Positions 34,907 through 44,129 are shown, counted from the stretch's first letter. The stretch is 64,000 bases of DNA from Hungatella sp. (GCA_009712635.1 WASS01000020.1:310001-374000), one strand, 5' to 3'. Notes: a model not told the origin generated them from the sequence alone. Numbers and translations: made by a program.

Positions 34907-36349
34907 ATGAATAAAAAAATTATCATTTATGTTTTGGGGTGGATCTTAAACATTGAAGCCATTTTTATGCTTCCCCCCTGTGTGGTTGCATTGATTTACA
35001 AAGAGACAAGCGGCATCTGGTTCCTTGCTGTAGCATCGGTGTGTGGTGGAATCGGATTCTTATGTACCCGCAGGAAGCCGGCTAATATGGTGTTTTTTGC
35101 AAAAGAAGGTTTTGTCTCAGTAGCGTTAAGCTGGATCGTTCTCAGTTTTTTCGGGGCGCTTCCATTTTATTTCAGCAAAGAAATTCCAGTATTTGAAGAT
35201 GCCATGTTTGAGGTCATATCCGGTTTTACTACAACTGGTGCAAGTATTCTTCCTGATGTGGAATCACTTTCCAAATGTATGATCTTCTGGCGCAGTTTCA
35301 CCCACTGGATCGGAGGAATGGGAGTTCTTGTATTTATTTTATCCATTCTGCCCCTGGCTGGTGGGTACAATATGTATATTATGAAGGCAGAGAGTCCGGG
35401 GCCCTCTGTTGGTAAACTGGTTCCAAGAGTCAAAACTACTGCCAAGATTCTATATGGTATTTACCTGTTTATGACGGCACTGGAAGTAATATTGCTTATG
35501 ATTGGCGGGATGTCATTGTTTGACTCCCTGACGATCAGTTTCGGAACAGCCGGTACTGGTGGATTTGGTATTAAAAATAATAGTATGGCATTCTATGACA
35601 GCTACTATTTACAGGGCATCGTCACCGTATTTATGATTCTTTTCGGTGTGAATTTTAATGTATACTATCTTTTTTTAACACGCCATCCCAAAGATGCCTT
35701 ATTCAGCGAAGAGGCGAGGGCTTATTTAGGGATCATCGGCATCTCCATATTGTTAATTACAATCAACATTCACCGGGGATTTGGAAGTGTTTTTGCTGCA
35801 TTTCATCATGCTGCATTCCAGGTAGCTTCCATCATTACAACCACCGGTTACTCCACGGTTGATTTTGATTTTTGGCCTGAATTTTCCAAGGGAATTCTGG
35901 TAGTACTTATGTTTATCGGAGCCTGTGCCGGCAGTACGGGCGGCGGTATTAAAGTATCAAGAGTTGTTGTATTATTAAAAGCTGTTAAAAAAGAGCTGGA
36001 TTCTCTCATTCACCCAAGAAGCGTAAAAGTTTTAAAGCTGGAGGGAAAACCGGTAGAGCATCAGGTAATGAGATCAATTAATACGTTTCTTGGTGCCTAT
36101 ATCGTTATTTTTATCTTTTCCGTATTAATTGTCAGTCTGGATAATTTTGATTTTACCACAAATTTCACCGCTATTGCGGCAACTTTTAATAATATTGGCC
36201 CAGGATTGGCAGGTGCTGGTCCCGCCAAAAACTTTTCCCTGTTTTCACCGTTATCCAAGTATGTCATGATGTTTGATATGCTGGCAGGACGGCTGGAGAT
36301 ATTCCCTATGCTTCTTTTATTTGCACCATCTACATGGAAGAAGAGTTAA
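34907..36349 (+). CDS. trkH: Trk potassium channel subunit TrkH
   Basis: A 480-residue membrane K+ channel protein with four pore loops; selectivity filters include GFTTTGAS, GTAGTGGFG, ITTTGYST and a final IGPGLAGAG region. It pairs with TrkA. The gene ends at a strong bidirectional terminator. Confidence 0.92.
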   Translation: MNKKIIIYVLGWILNIEAIFMLPPCVVALIYKETSGIWFLAVASVCGGIGFLCTRRKPANMVFFAKEGFVSVALSWIVLSFFGALPFYFSKEIPVFEDAMFEVISGFTTTGASILPDVESLSKCMIFWRSFTHWIGGMGVLVFILSILPLAGGYNMYIMKAESPGPSVGKLVPRVKTTAKILYGIYLFMTALEVILLMIGGMSLFDSLTISFGTAGTGGFGIKNNSMAFYDSYYLQGIVTVFMILFGVNFNVYYLFLTRHPKDALFSEEARAYLGIIGISILLITINIHRGFGSVFAAFHHAAFQVASIITTTGYSTVDFDFWPEFSKGILVVLMFIGACAGSTGGGIKVSRVVVLLKAVKKELDSLIHPRSVKVLKLEGKPVEHQVMRSINTFLGAYIVIFIFSVLIVSLDNFDFTTNFTAIAATFNNIGPGLAGAGPAKNFSLFSPLSKYVMMFDMLAGRLEIFPMLLLFAPSTWKKS

Positions 36350-36359
36350 GTAGAAAAAG

Positions 36360-36385
36360 CCCCCGGAGAAAACTCCGGGGGTTTT
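36360..36385. terminator. Bidirectional terminator between trkH and MFS gene
   Basis: CCCCCGGAG (36360-36368) and CTCCGGGGG (36373-36381) form a perfect stem around AAAA. T-rich tracts follow on both strands. Confidence 0.93.
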
Positions 36386-36406
36386 GCGATCTTATAAAAG
36401 CAGAAA

Positions 36407-37603
36407 TCAGGCTTTCTTTTTCTGGTGCCAGATCTTAAAATTAACTGCCGAAAGAACTATTACAAATATCACATTGAAAACCAGGATGCTGATTGCAGCA
36501 ACGATTCCCACACGGTCAGCCACACCGCCTACAATCTGAGGCGTTATGATTCCTCCCATCGCAGATATTGCTGTAAGAAGTGACATTCCCAGGGTAGAAC
36601 CCTGAATCAGAGGTCCGGCATTGGCGATACAGGTTGGATAAATACCTGAAAGAAAGAAACCAAGTCCAAGGAGAGAAGCTGTAACCAGAGGTAAACTGTT
36701 AACTTTGATTAATATAAAAAAGCAGACAGCACTGCCAATAGAGTTAATCAGTAAAATAGTGCTTCTATGTACTTTCTTAGACATGGCGGCACACAGTAAC
36801 CGTCCACCCATAATAACAAGCCAGGTAAGTGAAACGAGGGTTGTGGCAAATTCTGCACTCATAACACCTGTATTCTGAAGATAAGTGACAAACCACCCAT
36901 TGATGCAGTTCTCTACTCCAAGATAGAAGAACAAAATAAAGGCAATACAGTAAAATGCAAAGGAACGAAGAAATCCTTTGTCTCCAGCCACTGTGCTTTT
37001 CGTCCTGCTTTTCCTTTCTTCGATTTCTTTCTGAGCCTGGTTTATTAAATTATAATTCATGGTCCCATATGAAATTGCGGATATAATAGTAAGAACTACA
37101 ATCATATAGAGTGTCACACGCCATCCAAATCCCAGTTTCATCATCATTGCAGTAAGTAAAGGTGCAAGAAATGCACCGATCGCAAACGTACAGTGAAGAA
37201 TGTTAAGCTTTCCTGTGGCAGAATCTCCATAAATATCATTGACTGCCGCATTGTTTAAAATTGTAATGCATCCCCTGGTAAAGCCGTAGAGCAGCATAAC
37301 TGCGTACATGACTGGAAGAGGAGGCAATAGACTTAAAACCATCAGAGACGTCGGCACAAAAAGTGTAACCAGAGTGATAGCCCTCTTTTTTCCCATAATT
37401 GGAACCATAACAGGAAAAATAAAGCTGGATGAAAGGTTGCCGATTGCCATGACCGATAAAAGTCCTCCAGCTGCAAGAAAGCTGATTCCAGCTTCTTTAA
37501 TAATGGATGGAAGTATGGCCCCTATAACTAAAACAGCCATACCGCTGACCGCATATCCGTAGCAGCATCGAATGAATATTGAATTTCTTGGATCTGATTT
37601 CAT
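36407..37603 (-). CDS. Major facilitator superfamily transporter
   Basis: A 398-residue membrane protein with twelve predicted spans and an MFS loop at MGKKRAITL. The basic central loop (EIEERKSRTKS) divides two six-span halves. The substrate cannot be told; FucP/sugar-type and drug-type relatives both look like this. It is monocistronic, with its own promoter, inserted between the trk and rplU blocks. Confidence 0.82.
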   Translation of the reverse strand: MKSDPRNSIFIRCCYGYAVSGMAVLVIGAILPSIIKEAGISFLAAGGLLSVMAIGNLSSSFIFPVMVPIMGKKRAITLVTLFVPTSLMVLSLLPPLPVMYAVMLLYGFTRGCITILNNAAVNDIYGDSATGKLNILHCTFAIGAFLAPLLTAMMMKLGFGWRVTLYMIVVLTIISAISYGTMNYNLINQAQKEIEERKSRTKSTVAGDKGFLRSFAFYCIAFILFFYLGVENCINGWFVTYLQNTGVMSAEFATTLVSLTWLVIMGGRLLCAAMSKKVHRSTILLINSIGSAVCFFILIKVNSLPLVTASLLGLGFFLSGIYPTCIANAGPLIQGSTLGMSLLTAISAMGGIITPQIVGGVADRVGIVAAISILVFNVIFVIVLSAVNFKIWHQKKKA

Positions 37604-37637
37604 TGGTATTACCCCCTTTTTTGATCAAACATTGACC

Positions 37638-37666
37638 ATTATACTAAGAGAAATGGAAAAATACAA
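37638..37666 (-). promoter_or_regulatory. Promoter of the MFS gene
   Basis: Minus strand TTGTAT (37666-37661), 17-base spacer, TATAAT (37643-37638). Confidence 0.65.
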
Positions 37667-37717
37667 GGAGAAGTCATAAAACCCTCGTTTTTTCTAATAA
37701 ATTTCCAGAAAAAATTA

Positions 37718-37746
37718 TTGACATAACCGTTAAGGAATGCTATATT
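37718..37746 (+). promoter_or_regulatory. rplU operon promoter
   Basis: TTGACA (37718-37723), 17-base spacer, TATATT (37741-37746): near-consensus, as expected for a ribosomal protein operon. Confidence 0.8.
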
Positions 37747-37751
37747 TATAC

Positions 37752-37833
37752 AGTATGCCGCACAATGAGGTTAAAAAGTTTCTGATTATTCAGAGCACCA
37801 TAGTTGGCGAGTAATGATAATAGGAGGTGCCAT
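37752..37833 (+). ncRNA. Candidate L21 leader (autoregulatory mRNA region)
   Basis: About 80 bases between the rplU promoter and start, with GGCGAGTAATGATAATAGGAGG ending at the ribosome site. Firmicutes carry a conserved L21 leader here, and position and length agree. I did not fold it, so this is a candidate. Confidence 0.45.
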
Positions 37834-38142
37834 ATGTACGCGATTATTGCAACAGGTGGTAAGCAGTACAAAGTAGCGGAAGGCGATATCATTAAAGTTG
37901 AAAAGCTTGGTGTTGACGCTGGTGAAGCTGTCACATTTGACCAGGTTCTTGTTGTAAACAATGGTGAATTAGCAGTAGGCTGCCCGACAGTAGCAGGTGC
38001 TACCGTAACAGGTACAGTTGTTAAAGAAGGCAAAGCTAAAAAAGTTATTGTTTACAAGTATAAGAGAAAATCTGGATACCATAAGAAGAATGGTCACAGA
38101 CAGTCTTATACTCAGGTTAAGATCGAAAAGATCAACGCTTAA
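37834..38142 (+). CDS. rplU: Ribosomal protein L21
   Basis: A 102-residue 50S protein with the standard start [17 protein letters not shown] and end [23 protein letters not shown] precedes ATG 37834; the in-frame start at 37804 lies in the leader and is rejected. It is the first gene of rplU-prp-rpmA. Confidence 0.97.
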   Translation: MYAIIATGGKQYKVAEGDIIKVEKLGVDAGEAVTFDQVLVVNNGELAVGCPTVAGATVTGTVVKEGKAKKVIVYKYKRKSGYHKKNGHRQSYTQVKIEKINA

Positions 38143-38144
38143 TC

Positions 38145-38483
38145 ATGATAAGAGTAACCGTATTTGTTGATTCAGAACAACGTTATACAGGAATTGATAT
38201 GTTAGGACATGCAGGGTTGGCTGATGATCATCAGGATGGACAAGAGCTTGTCTGTTCCGCTGTTTCAGCTCTGACTTTTAATATGGCCAACAGTGTGGAG
38301 CAATTCACAGAGGATTCTTACGAAGTAAACCAGGAAGAAAAGACAGGATCTTTTCAGTTTCGGTTTACCTCTGACATAAGTTCCGGGTCGCAGCTCCTTA
38401 TGAATTCTCTGGTATTCGGATTACAGAATATTGAGGAAGAATATGGAGAACCATATATTAAAATCCGATTTAAGGAGGTGTAA
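38145..38483 (+). CDS. prp: Ribosomal-processing cysteine protease Prp
   Basis: A 112-residue protease that removes the N-terminal leader of L27 in Firmicutes. The catalytic histidine is in GHAG and the cysteine in ELVCSAVSAL. It starts 3 bases after rplU and ends 3 bases before rpmA, whose leader is its substrate. Confidence 0.93.
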   Translation: MIRVTVFVDSEQRYTGIDMLGHAGLADDHQDGQELVCSAVSALTFNMANSVEQFTEDSYEVNQEEKTGSFQFRFTSDISSGSQLLMNSLVFGLQNIEEEYGEPYIKIRFKEV

Positions 38484-38486
38484 GTG

Positions 38487-38777
38487 ATGTTAAAGATGAA
38501 CCTTCAATTTTTCGCTCATAAAAAGGGTGTTGGTTCTACAAAGAACGGCAGAGATTCCGAGTCTAAGAGATTAGGTGCCAAAAGAGCTGATGGACAGTTC
38601 GTATTAGCTGGCAACATTCTTTACAGACAGCGTGGAACTCACATTCATCCAGGCATCAACGTAGGCCGCGGCGGTGATGATACATTATTCGCTTTAGTGG
38701 ATGGCGTTGTGAAATTTGAGAGAAAAGGCAGAGACAAAAAGCAGGTTTCTGTTTATCCAAAAGCAATTAACGAATAA
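38487..38777 (+). CDS. rpmA: Ribosomal protein L27 with Prp-cleaved leader
   Basis: A 96-residue L27. I chose ATG 38487, since AAGGAGG lies nine bases upstream, over GTG 38484. The leader MLKMNLQFF precedes AHKKG; cleavage after the FF pair by Prp exposes the functional N-terminus in the peptidyl transferase centre. A strong terminator follows. Confidence 0.96.
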   Translation: MLKMNLQFFAHKKGVGSTKNGRDSESKRLGAKRADGQFVLAGNILYRQRGTHIHPGINVGRGGDDTLFALVDGVVKFERKGRDKKQVSVYPKAINE

Positions 38778-38783
38778 TTGGAC

Positions 38784-38817
38784 CGGCTTCATACCTTGAC
38801 GTATGGAGCCGTTTTTT
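38784..38817 (+). terminator. Terminator after rpmA
   Basis: CGGCTTCATAC (38784-38794) pairs with GTATGGAGCCG (38801-38811), one G-T pair, followed by six T. Confidence 0.9.
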
Positions 38818-38893
38818 ACGATACGCCCATTAATCTGAACATAGAATAATGGGATTCCGTTTTTTTATCACAAGAAAGGAAACAGGTGAATGA

Positions 38894-40177
38894 ATGTTTG
38901 CCGATAGAGCAAAAATATATATAAGATCCGGTAAGGGCGGCGATGGTCATGTCAGCTTCCGGAGAGAACTTTATGTTCCCTGCGGCGGTCCTGACGGCGG
39001 TGATGGCGGCCGGGGCGGTAATATTATTTTTGAAGTGGATGAAGGACTTAATACATTAAGTGACTTCAGACACATTCACAAGTATACTGCACAGGACGGA
39101 GAACCAGGCGGAAAGCGCCGTTGTCACGGAAAAGACGGCAGCGACTTAATCATAAAAGTACCGGAAGGAACTGTTTTAAAGGATTTTGAATCCGGAAAAG
39201 TAATTGCTGATATGTCAGGAGATAACCGCCGTGAAGTTATTTTAAAAGGCGGCAGAGGCGGACAGGGCAATATGAACTTTGCAACCCCTACCATGCAGGC
39301 GCCGAAATACGCACAGCCTGGACAGCCTTCTCAGGAACTCTGGGTGCAGATGGAATTAAAAGTAATTGCCGATGTAGGGCTGGTAGGATTTCCCAATGTA
39401 GGAAAATCAACTCTTTTATCACGTGTCAGCAATGCAAGACCTAAAATTGCCAACTATCATTTTACTACTTTAAATCCCCATCTTGGAGTAGTTGATATCG
39501 ATGGAGGAAAAGGCTTTGTCATGGCAGATATTCCCGGTCTGATTGAGGGTGCTTCTGAAGGGGTAGGACTTGGACACGATTTCCTTCGCCATATTGAGCG
39601 GACAAGAGTACTGGTTCATGTAGTAGATTCTGCTTCCACAGAAGGACGGGATCCCATTGCCGATATCAAAGCCATTAATAAAGAGCTGGAAGCCTATAAT
39701 CCAGAATTAATAAAGCGGCCTCAGATTATAGCTGCAAATAAGATTGATGCCATTTATGAAGATGGTGAGAGTCCAATCGATAAACTGAAAGCTGAATTTG
39801 AACCTCAGGGCATTAAAGTTTACCCGATCTCTGCAGTAAGCGGCCAGGGCATTAAAGAGCTGCTCTATGCAGTATATGAACTGCTTAAAACCGTTAATTT
39901 AAGTCCTTTGATCTTCGAAAAAGAATTCGACTTAAAGAGTCTGTCAGGCATATTGCTGCCTTATTCAGTAGAAGTAACGGAAGACGGAGTTTATGTGGTA
40001 GAAGGTCCCCGTATTGAGAAGATGCTCGGTTATACAAATCTGGAATCTGAGAAAGGCTTTACTTTCTTCCAGAAGTTCTTAAAAGACAACGGTATATTGG
40101 AAGAACTGGAAAATGCCGGCATTCAGGAAGGCGATACGGTCCGCATGTATGGTCTTGAATTTGACTATTACAAGTAA
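38894..40177 (+). CDS. obgE: GTPase Obg
   Basis: A 427-residue essential GTPase for 50S assembly and stress control. Domains in order: glycine-rich Obg fold (GKGGDGHVSF, GGDGGRGG), G domain (GFPNVGKST, ADIPGLIEGA, NKID), and the C-terminal OCT domain (LSGILLPYSVEVTEDG). AGGAAACAGG lies before ATG 38894. Confidence 0.96.
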   Translation: MFADRAKIYIRSGKGGDGHVSFRRELYVPCGGPDGGDGGRGGNIIFEVDEGLNTLSDFRHIHKYTAQDGEPGGKRRCHGKDGSDLIIKVPEGTVLKDFESGKVIADMSGDNRREVILKGGRGGQGNMNFATPTMQAPKYAQPGQPSQELWVQMELKVIADVGLVGFPNVGKSTLLSRVSNARPKIANYHFTTLNPHLGVVDIDGGKGFVMADIPGLIEGASEGVGLGHDFLRHIERTRVLVHVVDSASTEGRDPIADIKAINKELEAYNPELIKRPQIIAANKIDAIYEDGESPIDKLKAEFEPQGIKVYPISAVSGQGIKELLYAVYELLKTVNLSPLIFEKEFDLKSLSGILLPYSVEVTEDGVYVVEGPRIEKMLGYTNLESEKGFTFFQKFLKDNGILEELENAGIQEGDTVRMYGLEFDYYK

Positions 40178-40190
40178 CAAGGAGAATAAT

Positions 40191-40487
40191 ATGACAAGTA
40201 AGCAGAGATCCTATTTAAAAGGATTAGCGATGAATATAGATCCAATCTTTCAGATTGGCAAATCCAGCCTGACTCCTGAGATCACAAATGCGATCGCAGA
40301 GGCTTTAGAAGCAAGAGAATTAATTAAAATAACCATTTTAAAAAATTGTGCCGATGACGGTAACAGTATTGCTTCTATTTTATCTGAACGGACACGTTCT
40401 GAAGTAGTTCAGGTCATTGGAAGAAAAATTGTCCTTTACAAACAGGCAAAAGACGAAACAAAGAGAAAAATTGCTCTTCCTAAATAA
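40191..40487 (+). CDS. yhbY: YhbY-type RNA-binding (CRM) protein
   Basis: A 98-residue CRM-domain protein associated with pre-50S particles. It starts MTSKQRSYLKG and carries the GKSSLTPEI motif (GxxG type). I chose ATG 40191 with AAGGAGAATA upstream; the longer frame runs into obgE. It lies between obgE and nadD as usual. Confidence 0.92.
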   Translation: MTSKQRSYLKGLAMNIDPIFQIGKSSLTPEITNAIAEALEARELIKITILKNCADDGNSIASILSERTRSEVVQVIGRKIVLYKQAKDETKRKIALPK

Positions 40488-40521
40488 CAGGTCTTATCAT
40501 TAGGCCAGGGAGTCGATAATT

Positions 40522-41142
40522 ATGGGTAATATAGGGATTATGGGTGGAACATTCGATCCGATCCACAATGGTCATCTGATGCTTGGAGAACAGGCTTATA
40601 AAGAATACCAGCTGGATGAGGTATGGTTTATGCCATCCGGGCATCCACCTCACAAAAAAAATCAGAAAATAACCGATCCAGACATACGCCTTACGATGAC
40701 ACAACTTGCCATTGAAGGTAAAACCGGTCTGGTCTGCTCTGATTTCGAGGTCAGAAGAAACGGAAGTACCTATACCGCTCAGACCTTAAGATTGCTGCGG
40801 GAAGCTTATCCACAGCATCAATACTTTTTTATCATTGGAGCTGATTCGCTTTATGAAATTGAAAACTGGTATGAACCGGATCAGGTTCTGTCTCAAGCCG
40901 TGATATTAGCCGCACGGCGGGAATACGAAGATGCGCACCGTTCCATGGAACGGCAGATTGCCTACCTGGACACCAGGTACAAGGCAGATATCCGCATTCT
41001 TCATTGTAAAGAGATGGATATTTCCTCCGCCATGCTGCGGGAACGAATTGCAGGCGGTCTTTCTGTTTCAGAATATGTACCCGCTAAGGTACTGACATAT
41101 ATTAAAGATCAAGGCTTGTATCAGGAGAAGGATAAAGCATGA
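40522..41142 (+). CDS. nadD: Nicotinate-nucleotide adenylyltransferase
   Basis: A 206-residue NAD biosynthesis enzyme making deamido-NAD from nicotinate mononucleotide and ATP. It has GGTFDPIHNGHL (GxFxPxHxGH), MPSGHPPHKK and the ISSAMLRERI (SSTxxR-like) motif. It overlaps yqeK by 4 bases. Confidence 0.95.
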   Translation: MGNIGIMGGTFDPIHNGHLMLGEQAYKEYQLDEVWFMPSGHPPHKKNQKITDPDIRLTMTQLAIEGKTGLVCSDFEVRRNGSTYTAQTLRLLREAYPQHQYFFIIGADSLYEIENWYEPDQVLSQAVILAARREYEDAHRSMERQIAYLDTRYKADIRILHCKEMDISSAMLRERIAGGLSVSEYVPAKVLTYIKDQGLYQEKDKA

Positions 41143-41735
41143 TAGATGTTATAATGGAATTGAGAAATGATTTAAAGGAAAAATTGAACCCTTTAAGATA
41201 TGAACACACATTAAGTGTATCGTTTATCTGTACCGCATTGGCCATGCGTTACAGTTGTAATTTAGATCAGGCAGAGCTTGCAGGTCTGCTTCACGATTGT
41301 GCAAAGCATTACGGAAACGAAGAAATCATTAAAAAATGCCGGAAACAGGATATTCAACTAACTGATGATGAACTTAAGGCCCCAGTCGTGCTTCATGCCA
41401 AATACGGGGCATGGCTGGCGGAGAATAAATATAATGTAACTGACCAGGAGGTTTTAAGTGCCATTCGGTGGCATACAACAGGAAGACCCCAAATGTCCCT
41501 GCTTGAAAAAATCGTTTTTACGGCAGATTATATTGAACCCAGGCGGGAGCGTGCGCCTGATCTGCTTCATATTCGTTCTCTTGCATTTACAGATTTGGAT
41601 GAATGTGTTTATCAGATTCTTAAGAATACTCTTGAATATCTGGAAAGCAAAGGAAGTTTTGTGGATTCTGTTTCTAACCAGGCATATGCTTATTATAAAC
41701 AGGTTCACAATGAAAAGAAGGGAGAAACAAGATGA
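41139..41735 (+). CDS. yqeK: HD-domain phosphohydrolase YqeK
   Basis: A 198-residue HD hydrolase; the family splits diadenosine tetraphosphate symmetrically. Metal ligands are the histidine in RYEHTLSV, the HD pair in LLHDCAKHY, and later histidines in VLHAKYGAW and IRWHTTG. It overlaps nadD and rsfS by 4 bases each. Confidence 0.92.
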   Translation: MIDVIMELRNDLKEKLNPLRYEHTLSVSFICTALAMRYSCNLDQAELAGLLHDCAKHYGNEEIIKKCRKQDIQLTDDELKAPVVLHAKYGAWLAENKYNVTDQEVLSAIRWHTTGRPQMSLLEKIVFTADYIEPRRERAPDLLHIRSLAFTDLDECVYQILKNTLEYLESKGSFVDSVSNQAYAYYKQVHNEKKGETR

Positions 41736-42091
41736 ATCAATCCATGGATATGGTAAAAACAGCTTATGCGGCTTTATCTGATAAAAAAGGTGAGGATGTC
41801 AGCGTCATTGACATTCGTAACGTATCAGTTCTTGCTGATTACTTTATTATTGCCAGCGGTACTAACTCAAACCAGGTACAGGCAATGGTAGACAACGTGG
41901 AAGAGGAACTGGGTAAAAAGGGATATGTCTGCAAGCAGGTAGAGGGCTATCAGACTGCCAATTGGATTCTCATGGACTATGGCGATATCATCGTACATGT
42001 CTTTGATAAAGAGAACCGTCTTTTCTATGATCTGGAACGAATCTGGAGAGATGGAAAGACAATCTCAGTGGAAGATTTAGATATAAAATAG
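41732..42091 (+). CDS. rsfS: Ribosome silencing factor RsfS
   Basis: A 119-residue protein that binds L14 and blocks subunit joining. It has DIRNVSVLADYFIIASGTN and the signature GDIIVHVFD. It is the last gene of the operon, followed by a terminator. Confidence 0.95.
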   Translation: MNQSMDMVKTAYAALSDKKGEDVSVIDIRNVSVLADYFIIASGTNSNQVQAMVDNVEEELGKKGYVCKQVEGYQTANWILMDYGDIIVHVFDKENRLFYDLERIWRDGKTISVEDLDIK

Positions 42092-42117
42092 ATTTGAATA
42101 TAATTAAATTAGAAATC

Positions 42118-42152
42118 AACGGCTTAACAAATATTGTGAGCCGTTTTTTTTA
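42118..42152 (+). terminator. Terminator after rsfS
   Basis: ACGGCTTA pairs with GTGAGCCGT, with ACAA/TTGT inside, then eight T ending near 42151. Confidence 0.85.
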
Positions 42153-42194
42153 GGCTTAAAGTTAACATAAAATAATTATGTTAACTTTAAGCCT
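42152..42194. repeat. Perfect 19-base inverted repeat between rsfS and lexA
   Basis: AGGCTTAAAGTTAACATAA (42152-42170) is followed after AATAA by its exact complement (42176-42194). It abuts the rsfS terminator and lies just beyond the lexA stop. No T-run follows on either strand, so it is not a textbook terminator; it could protect mRNA ends or be the trace of a small mobile repeat. Confidence 0.9.
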
Positions 42195-42203
42195 GATTAC
42201 TTC

Positions 42204-42824
42204 TTAGTGAATCCCTAAACGGAACAAACCAATTACTTTTCCAAGAATCTCCACATGATCAACTATAATAGGATCCATAGTATCATTCTCAGGCTGAAGA
42301 CGATAATGTCCGTTCTCTTTAAAAAAGCGCTTTACCGTAGCGGAATCATCTACCAGTGCTACAACGATCTCCCCATTCTGGGCAGTGGAACAGTGCTCCA
42401 CAATAATCTGATCCCCTTCTAATATACCTGAATTAATCATGGAATTGCCCCTTACCTTTAACATAAAAGTCTCTGCGTTAGGCAGGAGATCGGAGGGAAT
42501 GGGATAGTAATTTTCAATATTCTCTTCTGCATATAAAGGCTGTCCGGCAGCAACCGTACCAAGTATGGGAACGTTCACAACTTCCCGGCGGGTAAGGTTA
42601 AAGCAGTCATCAATAATCTCAATGGTACGGGGTTTGGTCGGATCCCTTCTTATATATCCTTTTTCCTCAAGTGTTTCCAGATGAGAGTGTACAGAAGATG
42701 TGGATTTAAGATGAACCGCTTCACAAATCTCCCTGACTGCAGGCGGATATCCCTTCTTCAAAATAGTCTCTTTTATATATTCTAAAATTTCCTGCTGTTT
42801 GGGTGTAATTTTTTCTTGCGCCAT
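42204..42824 (-). CDS. lexA: SOS repressor LexA
   Basis: A 206-residue LexA. The N-terminal winged helix (REICEAVHLKSTSSVHSHL) binds SOS boxes. Self-cleavage would occur at A93-G94 (TVAAGQP), using S128 (GNSM) and K165 (TVKRF). An AGGAGG-like site precedes ATG 42824. The divergent LysM gene and several LexA-box-like sites lie upstream, so it is probably autoregulated. Confidence 0.96.
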   Translation of the reverse strand: MAQEKITPKQQEILEYIKETILKKGYPPAVREICEAVHLKSTSSVHSHLETLEEKGYIRRDPTKPRTIEIIDDCFNLTRREVVNVPILGTVAAGQPLYAEENIENYYPIPSDLLPNAETFMLKVRGNSMINSGILEGDQIIVEHCSTAQNGEIVVALVDDSATVKRFFKENGHYRLQPENDTMDPIIVDHVEILGKVIGLFRLGIH

Positions 42825-42862
42825 AACACAGCCTCCTCATTCCTATTCATTAAAACTATAGT

Positions 42863-42970
42863 AACATATGTTCGGTAAAAATGCAAACCTTTGTTCGAAA
42901 AAATGCAAAACAGATTGACAAACATATGTTCTTAGTGATATGATGAATTCAGAAAAAGGAACGTATGTTC
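42863..42970. promoter_or_regulatory. Cluster of LexA (SOS) boxes between lexA and LysM gene
   Basis: Three sites fit the Firmicute SOS box GAAC-4-GTTC. The best is GAACGTATGTTC (42959-42970). AAACATATGTTC (about 42921-42932) and TAACATATGTTCG (about 42862-42874) are close matches, and a weaker half-site TTTGTTCG lies near 42890. The middle one overlaps a candidate TTGACA (about 42915). Confidence 0.82.
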
Positions 42971-42995
42971 TTGTATTTGAGGAGGTATGCATAAT

Positions 42996-43298
42996 ATGAA
43001 ACAATTGATCATGTTAACCCTGGCAGTCATGCTTGGAGCTCATTTTTGCGGACATTCCCTTATGAATTCATTGGCCGGCGAGGTGGGAACACCGATAATA
43101 GAGAAGTATTATACCAGTATAGAGATCAAGAACGGAGACAGTCTCTGGAGCATTGCAGATCAGTATGTGGAGAACAGTGGTATGTCCACTGCCCAATATG
43201 TGCAGGAATTAAGAAGTATGAACAGATTAAGGGAAGACACCATTCATTCCGGCCAGTATCTGACGGTAGCATATTTTGTACAGAGCCAGGATCAGTAA
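42996..43298 (+). CDS. SOS-controlled LysM protein, YneA-like
   Basis: A 100-residue protein with one N-terminal membrane segment and a LysM domain (YYTSIEIKNGDSLWSIADQYV ... SMNRLREDTIHSGQYLTV). This is the layout of YneA, the SOS-induced division inhibitor of Bacillus, and it is likewise divergent from lexA with SOS boxes between. I chose ATG 42996, since AGGAGGT abuts the earlier ATG 42987 too closely. The division-arrest role is inferred. Confidence 0.82.
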   Translation: MKQLIMLTLAVMLGAHFCGHSLMNSLAGEVGTPIIEKYYTSIEIKNGDSLWSIADQYVENSGMSTAQYVQELRSMNRLREDTIHSGQYLTVAYFVQSQDQ

Positions 43299-43467
43299 TC
43301 TGGCTCCGTACCGATCCGGTATTTCCGCTTAAATGAGGACTTGAATATATACCTCACAGCTGATATTATTAGCTTAAGAAGCAATCATTGCTGATCAGGT
43401 GTAACTTAATGTTGATGTCCATCCTTTCTAAGCAAACTGCCATACTATCACAGGGGAGAGATTGATT

Positions 43468-44129
43468 ATGAATGTCTTAATTCTTTACTTCAGTGGAACA
43501 GGGAATACAAAGCAGTCGCAGAGGAGTTTTATCATGACTTGATTTTAAGAGATTATTCAGTCGAAGTTCATTCAATGGAAGAAAAGTTCAATCCTGCATC
43601 ATATCCATATGACTTTCTTATCGTTGGCTTTCCTAAATATTATGAATATCCTGTACTTTATGCTTTGGATTATTTAGAACACAATCTGAAGAAGAGGGGA
43701 CATGTCATTCCAACTCTGGCGTATTGCACACAGGCAGGACATTCCTTAACCGACTTTTCAGGATTAGAACGATTATTAAGGAAAAAGAATCACCGCCTGA
43801 TTACATCTAAGAGTTTTCCTTATGCCAACAATCTTTTGATTTTTTCTATGTTTGGTTTAACCACTCCGGAAGTTTTAAAGGAAAATAAATGGATTTTAAA
43901 GTCGTAGATTGATCCTCTGTTAGATAGTTTTTTTCTTGAAAAAGAGTACAAAGAGAGAGTAACCTGGTCCAGAAGCATTTTATATCATATCACTGCAGTG
44001 TTATTTACAAAATTAATGCCTATTGCAGGTATGAAATATTCACCTTCAGAAGAATGTATCGGTTGTAAAATATGTGTCTTCAATTGTCCTAGAAAGAACA
44101 TAAAACCGCTGTTCAGAGACGTGATATAA
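43468..44129 (+). pseudogene. Broken EFR1-type flavodoxin-ferredoxin
   Basis: The gene starts at ATG 43468 (MNVLILYFSGTGNTK, flavodoxin loop) but loses one base, probably an A, around 43510, and that frame stops at 43542. The correct frame continues at 43539 and hits TAG at 43905. Beyond it the same frame still encodes ferredoxin-like sequence with CIGCKICVFNCP up to 44129. The second cluster motif is missing where IS sequence begins. Three lesions mark a dead gene, a relative of the intact one at 10.4 kb. Confidence 0.85.
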
